DNA of 28,787 nucleotides, taken from NCBI GenBank assembly GCA_964035575.1, contig CAXIVB010000019.1, forward strand, positions 1-28,787, given 5' to 3'. Of this stretch, positions 1 through 8,012 are shown one piece after another. The notes under the pieces were generated by a model, which did no database searches, was not told the origin of the DNA, and saw nothing but the letters and a program-made list of their open reading frames with translations. Every line of letters begins with the position of its first letter. The first letter of the stretch is position 1. Both the position numbers and the translations under genes were made by a program. This stretch comes from Rhynchopus sp. YZ270_cl-10 (taxonomy: Eukaryota; Euglenozoa; Diplonemea; Diplonemida; Diplonemidae).

Positions 1-150
1 TCTCCCGGAGCATCTGCCGCGCCTATTTCCCCTGTGCACAGCACGGGCGGGGGGCACAGCATATGCTGGGGGCACTATCGCCCCACGGCTCCTACCCATG
101 TTATGGGTATCCTCTCTCGGCGTATAGGGCCTGCGTGACTTCGGGCATGT

Positions 151-294
151 TCCAGAGCTCTGTTCTACGCTGCGCTACGAGTCTCCGACCTTGACAGCCT
201 CTGATCCCCCCTCTGCTCCCGCCGGGACTACCTGTACCGGACCCCCCTAAGGGTGAGTCCTCCAGGGTCCCGAAAGCACTCCCTGCGGGAGTCA
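151..294 (+). repeat. Diverged internal duplication, segment A1
   Basis: This roughly 144-bp segment, from TCCAGAGCTCTGTTCTACG to the GGGAGTCA at its end, is clearly related to 1134-1276, with scattered substitutions and small gaps. The similarity extends more weakly leftwards to both CACAG-GGGCAC-like stretches near 41 and 1070. It recurs at 11492-11635 and 22832-22975. Confidence 0.8.
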
Positions 295-1133
295 GCCCGT
301 CCTGCGTCCTCCTCCCTCTCCTGCGGAGTGGCCGTAAGCCCTGCGGGCTAATCCCTACGGTCTACTCGCAAAGCGGCATGCCGTTAGCTCAAGCAGACCC
401 GCTCTCCCTCTGGTCGAACTCCTTCCGCACCTCCCGCTACGCTCCGGCGTGACAGTGGGTGTGGTGCTACGCACCAACCATTTCACCCGTCCTGCGGCCT
501 CCTCCCTCTCCTGCGGAGTGGCCGTAGGTCGCTGCGCTCCCTGTCGCTGCGCTCCCTGCCCGGTTGGCCCTGCGGGCCACCCTCCTCCCGCCCCTTCGGG
601 GTGGCCGTTCGGGACCTCGAGGCGCCTTGCGCCTCTAACGGCCCCCTCAAGGGTACTGGTGGAGACGCCCCTTCCGACCAGCAAGTGAGGTGCATCTGCA
701 CCCCTACGGGGTCCTTATGCTATCTGGGGGGGTACCCCATGAAGGGGTACAGAAGGCTCATGGGCATGCCCATCCACCTACTACGGGTCCTACCCGCCCC
801 TCCTCCTCCTACGGGGGGTTGGGCAGGTGGCCCCGCCCCTAGTGCCCCATGGTGACTGACGACTGCCTGCCAGTATGCCCCATGGGGCAGACCCCATCTC
901 ATGGAATGAGCTGAGGTCAACGGGGGCTTCACGGGCCTCCTCTGTGCACTGCACGGCGAGGAACGGCTATCCTTCAGCGGGTCCCTACGGGCTTCCCACC
1001 CCTGCGGGGTGTCGGCTCGGGGACTCACCGAAGCAGGTACATGCGCCTTCTTACCTGTGCTCACGCACAGGGGCACATGCAACTGCCGGGCACCATACCA
1101 TGGGTGATGGGGCCAGCTCCGCATCGGGAATGG

Positions 1134-1276
1134 TCCAGAGCTCTGTTCTACGCTGCGCTCCGAGTCTCCGACCTGACAGCCTCTGATCCACCCGAGTGCT
1201 CCACATCCCGGGACTGCCTGTGCCGGACCCCCTACGGGGGTCCTCCAGGGTCCCGAAAGCACTCCCTATGGGAGTC
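1134..1276 (+). repeat. Diverged internal duplication, segment A2
   Basis: This is the partner of 151-294. Divergence between A1 and A2 is far greater than between whole 11.34-kb units, so this duplication is older than the array in its present form. It recurs at 12475-12617 and 23815-23957. Confidence 0.8.
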
Positions 1277-1310
1277 ATGCCTGGGGGCACCCCACGGCTT
1301 TCGCCCTCCG

Positions 1311-1421
1311 GCGACCCTCCCGGGAGGCTCTGCGAGGCGTCCCCTCCGGGGGCTCTGCGAGGCATCCCCTGCGGGGACCCTCCCGGGAGGCTCTGCGAGG
1401 CATCCCCTGCGGGGACCTTGC
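1311..1421 (+). repeat. GC-rich tandem minisatellite (GGCTCTGCGAGGC units)
   Basis: Three tandem units share GGCTCTGCGAGGC followed by TCCCCTGCGGGGA or a close variant and CCCTCCCGGGA. Each unit carries a CCCC-TGC-GGGG style mini-hairpin. Copies lie at 12652-12762 and 23992-24102. Confidence 0.75.
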
Positions 1422-1463
1422 CGGGGGCGCTGGGGGCCCAGGCCTACGGCCTATGGGACCCCA

Positions 1464-2280
1464 GAAGGTACTGTGGTCCGGAGGCCTACATGGCCTCTCG
1501 GACCACAGGAGGTACTGGCCGTCCTAACCGCACTACATGGTGCGGGTGTCCAGGCCAGAAGGTACTGGTCGGCTCACGGCAATGATAGGACCCATAGCCT
1601 GAAGCAGCCCAGAAGGTCAGGTCAAGTACCGAGATCCCCACACCCCACCACCGCGGGATCCCGGCAAGTACTGCTCACTCCGCTCACAGGAGGTACTGGC
1701 CACTAGGTCCCCACTCGTCGTTGCTCGGGGTACCTCAGTTCCTGCTCATCGTTACCTCCCAGGACCTCGGCCAAGGGGGTCAGGTGAGGTACTGAGGTCC
1801 GAGGCCTACAGCCTCTGGGACCTCAGAAGGTACTGGTCCGGAGCACCCGGCCAGAAGGTACTCCTCAAGCCCCCTGCATCCCGGGGGTTTCGGAAGGGGG
1901 TACCCAGCCATGCTCCTCACATGCGTAAGGAGCGGCTGGAGAGGGTCAGGTACCGGCACGGACCCCTCTGGGGCCAGGGGTCCTTATCCGGCAGGTGGGG
2001 CGGGGTAAGCTCATGGACGGTCCCCCTATGGGGGACCTCCAGGGCTCGGTGGGTGCCCCTCCTGCGGAGGGGCCGGTTGAGGTACTGTGGTCCAGAGGCC
2101 TACGTCCTCTGTGACCACAGAGGGTACTGGTCCGGAGACCCTACGGGTCCCCCAGGCCAGCGAGGTCAAATGAGGTCAAATGAGGTCAAATGAGGTGAGG
2201 TCAAATGAGGTCAAATGAGGTGAGGTGAGGTACTGTGGTCCAGAGGCCTACAGCCTCTGTGACCACAGAAGGTACTGGTC
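1464..2280. repeat. Array of hairpins separated by GGTACTG (copy 1)
   Basis: About eleven GGTACTG or GGTACT words punctuate this stretch. Four long inverted repeats lie between them: 1471-1508, 1792-1826, 2085-2120 and 2233-2268. Each opens with CTGTGGTCC or CTGAGGTCC, has a loop centred on CCTACAG, CCTACGT or CTACAT, and closes with GGACCTCAG or GACCACAG, followed by (A/G)AGGTACTGG. The stems vary in sequence while keeping complementarity, for instance GTGGTCC...GACCAC against GAGGTCC...GGACCTC, which suggests the fold matters or that these are related foldback elements. No protein is encoded. Confidence 0.8.
2163..2230 (+). repeat. AGGTCAAATG tandem cluster (AGGTCA half-sites, 4-bp spacing)
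   Basis: Five AGGTCA words occur here. Three are spaced by AATG, then a short AGGTG break, then two more with the same spacing, followed by AGGTGAGGTGAGGTAC. AGGTCA repeated directly with 4-bp spacing is the DR4 layout bound by some animal nuclear receptors. Whether this organism has such receptors is unknown, so simple-repeat origin is the default reading. Copies are at 13504-13571 and 24844-24911. Confidence 0.85.
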
Positions 2281-2407
2281 CGGACCCCTCAGGGTCCCAG
2301 GCCAGCAAGGTCAAGCAAGGTCAAGTCAGGTGTGGACCTCCAAGGCCCACCATGCAGACCGTGACCTCCTGCGGAGCCCATGCCCCTGCGGGGCAGACGG
2401 CCGGGAA

Positions 2408-2443
2408 GGTCTCAGCAGCAGGTAGTGACCTGCTGCTGAGACC
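2408..2443. repeat. Perfect 16-bp stem, 4-nt loop hairpin
   Basis: GGTCTCAGCAGCAGGT at 2408-2423 is followed by the loop AGTG and then the exact reverse complement at 2428-2443. It is the longest perfect stem with a tiny loop I found in the unit. There is no T-run after it to suggest a bacterial-type terminator. Copies are at 13749-13784 and 25089-25124. Confidence 0.9.
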
Positions 2444-2615
2444 TCGAGGTCAGGTAGGGTCCAAGTACCCTTATGAAGGCCTTTGACCTCCTGCGGAGGC
2501 CATGCCCCTAGCGGGTCAGAAGGCCGGGAAGGTATGCCGTGACCTCCTGCGGAGCCCATGCCCCTAACGGGACAGACGGCCCAAGGTCAGGTTGGGTCCA
2601 AGTACCCAGCTATCA

Positions 2616-2641
2616 GCCATATGGGCCATGGCCCATATGGC
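2616..2641. repeat. Perfect 26-bp palindrome at block boundary (copy 1)
   Basis: The half-site GCCATATGGGCCA is followed directly by its reverse complement. It sits at the switch between the GC-rich hairpin block and the GGGGTCC-word block. Confidence 0.9.
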
Positions 2642-2779
2642 ACCCCCCTCAAATGGGGGTCCTCAAATGGGGTCAAATGGGGTCCCTAGGGGTCTGAGGG
2701 GGGGGGGGTCCCAAGGCTTGGGCTCCTGAGGGCTGAGGAGGGCTCCTGAGGGCTTGGGGGCTCTGAGGGCTTGGGGGCT

Positions 2780-3300
2780 CCGATTTTGACCACGTACTCT
2801 TACCACGCGCGCGCGCGCGATATGTTAGTTGGGAGCCCTTTTGGGCATCTGGACCCCCAGATCTGGACCATGGTCTACAGGCCAAATAGTGTCATATCGG
2901 GGTCCTCAAATGGACCACCATATTTCACCCCTTTTTAGAGCACTTAGGACTGGCAGGGGTTGTCTAAACCCGACATGCCCAAAAGAGGACTAAGCCTACG
3001 CAAGTGGACGTCGCTTTTCGACATATTTAATGGGCTGGGAGCACCCCAAAAGGGGTCCTAAAAGGGGTACCCCATTTGGAGACCCCTTGGATCCAGGGAT
3101 GGGGTGACCCCAAAGACCCAATATTGCCTCTAGAGACCATAGTCTTGGGCCATCTGAGGACCCCATTTTGACCCCTTTTGGACCCCAAAATGGGTCCTAA
3201 AAGGGTCCTAAATTGGCCATTTGGGGACCCCCAAGGGGCTCAACCATTCAAAAGGGGATGGCTGGGTCTGATGCAGAGCACCCCCAAAAAGGGACCTTTT
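2780..3300. repeat. Dispersed roughly 530-bp element with (CG)7 tract, version B1
   Basis: B1 is collinear with 5940-6475. Shared landmarks, in order, are the (CG)7 tract (2806-2819), GATATGT-AGTTGGGAGCC, AGATCTGGACCATGGTCTAC, AGGCCAAATAGTGTCATAT, TAGAGCACTTAGGACTGGC, GTCTAAACCCGACATG, TTCGACAT, TTTAATGGG, GGATCCAGG, ATAGACCATAGTCT-like and GGTCTGATGCAG. Divergence is moderate, with block gaps, so this duplication predates the 11.34-kb array. No open frame spans it, and no terminal repeats or target duplications are evident. It could be an old non-coding mobile element or a conserved non-coding part of a larger ancestral repeat. It recurs at 14120-14640 and 25460-25980. Confidence 0.8.
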
Positions 3301-4180
3301 GGGAGGTCCTGGGAGGTCCAAAAGGGGTCCAAAAGGGGTAAAAAGGGGTGAGCGTGTAAGCAGAAGGGCATATATGGAGGTCAGGGGGTGTACCCCATAT
3401 GCCTACTTTAGACCCTTAAAGGGATCCACTACAGGTAGGGGGTCCCAACATGATGCCAAAAGGGGGTAAAAAGGGGGTAAAAAGGGGTGAGCGTGTAGGG
3501 GCTGGTCACGTTTAGAGGGGTGAAGGGCCCATATTGGGACCTTATATGCTCTAAAGGGCCATCGGGATGGCCATTTCAGGACCTGATCCTACAGGCCAAA
3601 TAGTGTCATATGGGGGTCCTCAAATGGACCACCAAATGGACCCCTTTTGGGGTCCCCAAAAGGGTCCAAAAGGGGTCCAAAAGGGGTCAAAAGGGCCCTT
3701 TTGGGGTCCCCAAGGGGTCCAAAAGGGGGTCCCAAGGGGTCCAAAAGGGGTCCCAAGGGGTGCCCTACCTGGCGTACCCCATGGTCCACCCCTTAAGGGG
3801 CCATTGGGGGCATATGGGACCTAAAAGAGGTCTCCATATGGACCCATAAAGGGACCTCCAACCCCTAAATGGGACCTCTATGGTCACGTTTAGAGGGGTC
3901 ATTTGGGGGTCTAGACCCCTAGGGGTCCCAATTTGAGGGGGTCCCCAGATCTGAGGGGTCCCCAGATCTGAGGGGTCCCCAAAGGGGGGGGGGGTATACA
4001 AAATGGGATATCCCATTTGGGCGGTGTGTCTATACCCCAGGGGTCTGGAGGGGGTCCCCAAATGGCCACCAGGGGTCTGGAGGGGTCCCTATTGGGACCT
4101 GGTCCTACAGGCCATATAGTGTCATATGGGGGTCCTCAAATGGACCCCCTATTTGGAGGTACCCCAAAACACCCGTGTCA

Positions 4181-4342
4181 TATGGGGTCATTTGAGGGTC
4201 AAAGTTCATAGATATGGGGTCATTTGAGGGTCAAAGTTCATAGATATGGGTGGTCCTGGGCGTCAATGTTCATAGATTTGGGGGTCCTGGGCGTCAATGT
4301 TCATAGATTTGGGGGTCCTGGGCGTCAAAGTTCATAGCTCTG
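4181..4342 (+). repeat. Five-unit 31-32 bp minisatellite (TTCATAGAT), copy 1
   Basis: TTCATAG recurs at 4205, 4237, 4269, 4300 and 4331, giving periods of 32, 32, 31 and 31. The first two units share TATGGGGTCATTTGAGGGTCA; the later three share GGTCCTGGGCGTCAA. The only single-base difference between units 1 and 2 of the megasatellite falls in the last repeat (C at 4338, A in copy 2). Confidence 0.9.
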
Positions 4343-5039
4343 GGACCCCCCTCAAAACCCGATATATGGCCCTTTTTGGGGGGTCCAAATCCAGACTACC
4401 ACTGGAGGGGCCTTTTTGAGAGGACCCTCCAAAACCGGATCTGAAAGTGGTCCAAAAATGGACCAAAAAGTGGTCCAAAAATGGGTCCAAAAAAGGACCC
4501 ATTTTGGTCAAAGATTGACGCCCAAAATGGCACTTTTTGGGGTCCAAAAATGGACCAAAAAGTGGTCCAAAAATGGACCAAAACCCGAAATTGGGGTCAG
4601 CTCACGTGGGTACCTATAGGGGCGAGCTGGCACCCTGGGTCCCAGGAGGTCCAAAATGGGCCATTTGAGGACCCCCTTTTGGGACCCCCTTTTGGGGGCC
4701 CCTCGGGCCCTGGACCCATGGGGTCAAATGGCCCTAAAAGGGCTCCATGAGACCTCATGGAGCACATGGGGTCCCATGGGGTACCCAAATGGCCCCTTAA
4801 AGGGAGGGCCATTGGGAGCCCCTGGAGCCCCCTGTGGAGCCCCTCTGGGCACCCCATAAGGGCCCTAAAGGCCCTAAAAGGGGTCCAAAAGGGGTCCAAA
4901 AAGGGGTCAAAAAGGGGTCATTTGGGGTCCCCACCCTGGATCTGAGGGGGTCCCAAGATCTGAGGGGTCCCAAAATGAGAGGTCCTGAGATCTGAGGACC
5001 TCCAAATCCATGGATTTGACCTCATATTTAGAGGTCTAG

Positions 5040-5940
5040 ACCTCTTTAAGAGGTGCAACATGATGTATACATGTGTAGACACATGTATATATATGTATAT
5101 ACATATACATATATGCATCCCATCTGATGGTGCATACGGGTAAACCATATGTGCACATGCACTTATATAAGTTGCATTACATCATATGATGTTGCATGTC
5201 TCCTCATTGGATGAGGACCTATCCATGTCATATCACCTCATATCACCTCATGGGTCATGACCCATGGCATGTCATGAGATGGGGGTCTACCCATAAATGG
5301 ACCCATTTGGACCCCATATGGCATGGTAGAGGGTGTATATACAGTATGTACTTACATACATGTACATGCACCTACATGTATATACATGTATATAGCCTCC
5401 CCTTGTATAGGGGGCATATATATGTACGTACATATACATATACATATATGTACATATATGTATATCATATTGGATGTCATGACATGACATGACATGGTCC
5501 CAAAAGGTCTCAACATCCAAATATGCCCCATTTCAGGCATTTAGGCCATTTTGGCACATGCACCCAAATTGGGTGAAATGGGGTAAACCATGGGTCTGGA
5601 CCCATGCGAGTCCATATCCATGCATGTACACCATATATGGAGCACATGGCCCACATGGTCCTAAGGGGCCATTGGGGCATATGGGGTATATGGGCATGCA
5701 CCACATACCTACCATATATACTTCTATAGAGGTCTTGTCACCTCATGGACATCTAATGCATTGGGTGCTCAACAGCACTTAAAGGGCTTGAGGCGCCATA
5801 GGGGTATAAACACCCCTTTTGGCCACCTCCCTACAGACCACCAGCCATCTCCACAGGGTGGGTGGTCCAGACCCCTCATGGCTCCAGACCCCTCCCAACC
5901 CCCAAGACCCCCCTGAGACCACCTCCTGGGGTCTGGGGTC
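5040..5940. repeat. TA-rich and ATG/CAT palindromic tract, no gene (copy 1)
   Basis: Alternating purine-pyrimidine runs made of ACATATATG, GTACATAC and TATATGTATA dominate 5040-5120 and 5330-5470. Between them lie palindromes such as ACATCATATGATGT (about 5179-5192), GGGTCATGACCC and repeated TCATATCACC. The segment 5770-5940 is less repetitive and CCCC-rich and carries GGGGTATAAACACCCC at about 5801-5816. Frames here are strings of Tyr, Ile, His and Met in several registers and are not credible genes. It recurs at 16380-17280 and 27720-28619. Confidence 0.75.
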
Positions 5941-6475
5941 TTGGGGCGCTCCCATTTTATAAACCCTCCTTATCACGCGCGCGCGCGCGATATGTGAGTT
6001 GGGAGCCATCTGGACCAGATGGGGTCCAGATCTGGACCATGGTCTACAGGCCAAATAGTGTCATATTGGGGTCCTCAAATGGACCACCAAATATCACCCT
6101 TTTTTAGAGCACTTAGGACTGGCAGGGGTTGTCTAAACCCGACATGGCCATATTGGGACCTCTGGGCTGACCCCTAGATGTCGGGTTTCGACATCTTTTG
6201 GACCCCTAAGGGGTCTGGAGGCCTCCTATTTAATGGGCCCTTTTGGGCACCCTCTTTGGAGCACCTCGGATCCAGGCATGAGGAGGGTCCAGGACCCATA
6301 TATTGCCTATATAGACCATAGTCTGGGTCACCATAGGGACCCCATTTTGACCCCTTTTGACCCCAAAATGGGTCCTTTTGAGGACCCCAAAAGGGGTCAA
6401 TTCAGCCCATTTGGGGGTCCTGAGGTCCCCAAACGGTTCAAAACAGCATTGCCAGGTCTGATGCAGCGGACCTCT
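5940..6475. repeat. Dispersed roughly 530-bp element with (CG)7 tract, version B2
   Basis: B2 is the diverged partner of B1 and has the same ordered landmarks. Its CG tract is also seven repeats long (5976-5989), and a TATAAA lies just upstream at 5958-5963. B2 has its own insertion-like differences after the GTCTAAACCCGACATG landmark. It recurs at 17280-17815. Confidence 0.8.
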
Positions 6476-6529
6476 TAAAATGGGAGGGGTCCCAAAATGG
6501 GGGCATCTGGTGATCACCCTTTTGGACCA

Positions 6530-6999
6530 CCTCATGACATGCCAACATGATGTACATGACGTGCAACACATGTGTATGTACATGTACCCATTATGCCCTA
6601 TATAGCCCCCTTAACCTATACACCACCATGCACATGGGGTGTAAGGAGGTCTCCATGCTTTAGCCCCCTTTGGAAGGGGTCTAAAAGGGCCCATATGGGG
6701 TCCCTACCCTACATATAAAGGTGCTCCAAAGTGGTCATATAACACATGTGGGATCATGTGGGGGTGATGGCCATTAAGGGCATATGTATAGGGAGAGTAG
6801 ATCAAATGGCATACATGGTGGAAAAGGGGGTGTCCACACATGATGCCAATGGTCCTCAAATGGGGTCAAAAGGGGTCCCAAAAGGGGGTCCTCAGATCTG
6901 GAGAGGGTCCCCAAAATGGGAGGTCCTGAGCTCAGAGGACTCAATGCCATGGCATAAAGTGCTACCATGCTGTAACGTCTACCTTATACCCCCATACAG
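6530..6999. other. Region upstream of the exon, presumed intron (copy 1)
   Basis: No gene is supported here. It holds an ACATGTGTATGTACATG tract near 6570, GGGGTCC words, and a unique-looking stretch towards 6960 that includes the branch-point-like GTAAC and the acceptor. If the exon at 7000-7203 is real, this is intron. It recurs at 17870-18339. Confidence 0.5.
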
Positions 7000-7203
7000 G
7001 ACAAGGGGGGTATAGTAAGGACGTCGTGCCCTACTACTGGGACCACGGTCAACAGGTTGGTTATCACGGTGAGGGCCCAAAAGGACATAAGTCCTCATGG
7101 CAGCACATATCCCAAGAAGGCACATCCCATCATCAGAAGCCATATGACCACGACCAGTACGGAAAGGGCATAGTTGGAGGTGCCACTTCCATGCCATGGA
7201 ATG
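7000..7203 (+). CDS. Likely internal exon (phase 1-1), Gly/His/Gln/Tyr-rich protein, copy 1
   Basis: This is the one stretch of the unit that reads like real protein-coding sequence and not repeat. It begins after CAG at 6997-6999, preceded by a pyrimidine-leaning tract and a GTAAC at about 6972-6976 whose A lies about 24 nt from the acceptor, as a branch point would. It ends before the donor GTATGT at 7204. The 204 nt are 2 nt, 67 open codons and 1 nt, so both boundaries are phase 1. By count the 67 residues include 12 Gly, 7 His, 7 Gln, 6 Tyr, 6 Ser, 5 Lys and 3 Trp, with no Leu, Arg, Cys or Phe. Recognisable pieces are VVPYYWDHGQQVGYHGEG and YDHDQYGKGIVGG. Joined to a copy of itself, the split codon would be GGA (Gly), giving a 68-residue repeat. 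I do not recognise the family; the composition suits an extracellular or structural protein, which is inference. No signal peptide, start exon or last exon is identified with confidence. Confidence 0.7.
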
Positions 7204-7258
7204 GTATGTATGCACCTATACATACCCCCATACACCCCAGGCCCCAGGGGCCTATACG

Positions 7259-7404
7259 CCACCACTATACAACATGTACATCATGTGATAAGAGGTCGTA
7301 TAAGATGTGGGGATGGGTCCAGACCCATGACATGTCATGAAATGGCATCATGTCCAAAATGGTGATCATCCAATTTGATGACATGACATGACATAAATAG
7401 ATGT
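7259..7404 (+). repeat. Direct repeat D1 just downstream of the exon (copy 1)
   Basis: From CCACCACTATACAACATG to ACATAAATAGATG this segment is nearly identical to 7531-7684. It starts only about 55 nt after the exon donor. Shared content includes AAGAGGTCGTATAAGATGTGG and GGGTCCAGACCCATGACATG, the latter a near-palindrome. It recurs at 18599-18744. Confidence 0.88.
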
Positions 7405-7429
7405 TGAGCACTTTGCACATCAACATATA

Positions 7430-7470
7430 TGTGTACATGTATATATATATATATATATGTATGTACATAC
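7430..7470. repeat. TA microsatellite between D1 and D2
   Basis: Near-pure (TA)n flanked by GTGTACATG and GTATGTACATACATG, itself able to fold on itself. Similar tracts are at 7690-7745. Copies are at 18770-18810. Confidence 0.85.
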
Positions 7471-7530
7471 ATGTGTACCCATATACCCTATATAGCCCCA
7501 TAGCCCTATGGCCCTATATACACCTATATA

Positions 7531-7684
7531 CCACCACTATACAACATGTACATCATGTGATAAGAGGTCGTATAAGATGTGGGGATGGGTCCAGACCCAT
7601 GACATGTCATGAAATGGCATGAAATGGCATCATGTCCAAAATGGTGGTCATCCAATTTGATGATATATCATGTCATAAATGGAT
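7531..7684 (+). repeat. Direct repeat D2 (copy 1)
   Basis: This is the partner of D1. It contains an extra tandem ATGGCATGAA and small changes near its end. Both D1 and D2 are followed by a TA-rich tract and then ACATGTGTACCCATATACCC, so the duplication forms a cassette of about 270 bp. A third, more diverged cassette lies around 6534-6625. It recurs at 18871-19024. Confidence 0.88.
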
Positions 7685-7979
7685 GCAACACATGTGTACA
7701 CATATATATATATGTATATATATGTATGTGCATGTACATACATGTGTACCCATATACCCCTATATGGCCCCTTGTACCCACAGGGGGGTATACACCCCTG
7801 TGCGGGTGGCGCAGCACCTCCTATACCATGTGAGGACCGGGCCAAGGGTCCAAAAGGGGTCCAAAAGGGGTCAATCCATGGGGGTACCCCCATTTGATGA
7901 CCTCCCCCGGTCATGACCCAGGGGATGACATGCCCGTTATGGACCTTTATGTCCATAAATGCGGTCATTGCCATAACCA

Positions 7980-8012
7980 AAAACTATTTGGTGCACGCGA
8001 CCTAATAGTTTT
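7980..8012. repeat. 13-bp stem hairpin with 7-nt loop
   Basis: AAAACTATTTGGT pairs with ACCTAATAGTTTT around the loop GCACGCG, with one mismatch. It sits in an otherwise non-palindromic, unique-looking stretch and is followed by AAGGTAAGG. The copy is at 19320-19352. Function unknown. Confidence 0.75.

Larger units (their letters stand above)
1..2641. repeat. GC-rich hairpin-dense block, right part (copy 1)
   Basis: This block is packed with small self-complementary words of the form stem-TGC/TAC/TAT-stem, such as CTCCTGCGGAG, CCCTGCGGG, CCCTACGGG and CCCTATGGG. It also holds longer hairpins and local duplications listed separately. Open frames on both strands (for example 1041-1706 plus and 720-1262 minus) are rich in Gly, Pro, Ser and Arg in every frame and show no domain, so I treat them as by-products of the repeats. 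No rRNA or tRNA fold was recognised. The block ends sharply at a 26-bp palindrome, after which the word composition changes. Confidence 0.8.
2642..5040. repeat. GGGGTCC/AAAAGGGG-word block (copy 1)
   Basis: This long stretch is assembled from short words such as AAAAGGGGTCC, GGGGACCCC, CAAATGG, CCATTTTGG and TGGTCCAAAAATGGACCA. Many are self-complementary. Frames such as 3567-3824 and 4481-4750 translate to monotonous Gly/Pro/Lys/Gln/Trp strings in several frames at once, which marks them as repeat by-products. Two related 45-48 bp tracts of TGGTCCAAAAATGGACCA type lie at 4447-4494 and 4541-4585. An 11-G run lies at 3984-3994. No gene is supported except that the first CG-tract element (about 2780-3300) is embedded here. 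Confidence 0.8.

Noticed and set aside
720-1262. 180-codon minus-strand open frame
   Set aside because: It is complementary to hairpin-rich repeat DNA, with no initiating context or domain.
1041-1706. 221-codon plus-strand open frame in the GC-rich block
   Set aside because: All frames here are open-ish and Gly/Pro/Arg/Ser-rich because of GC mini-hairpins and the GGCTCTGCGAGGC minisatellite; no domain, start context or splice logic supports it.
2163-2230. CRISPR array
   Set aside because: Units are about 10 bp with no unique spacers; it is a simple tandem repeat.
2428-2443. Rho-independent terminator
   Set aside because: A strong stem but no T-run follows, and nothing else here is bacterial.
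4332-4619. Overlapping frames with FGPxF or QKWxQK-like protein repeats on both strands
   Set aside because: These are direct translations of TGGTCCAAAAATGGACCA-type words; both strands give similar patterns because the words are self-complementary.
5060-5500. Tyr/Ile/His-rich frames over TA tracts
   Set aside because: Translation of TATATG/ACATAC microsatellite; not coding.
5805-5963. TATAAA words at 5805 and 5958 as promoters
   Set aside because: They lie in A/T- and C-rich repeat context with no credible first exon downstream; recorded only as motifs.
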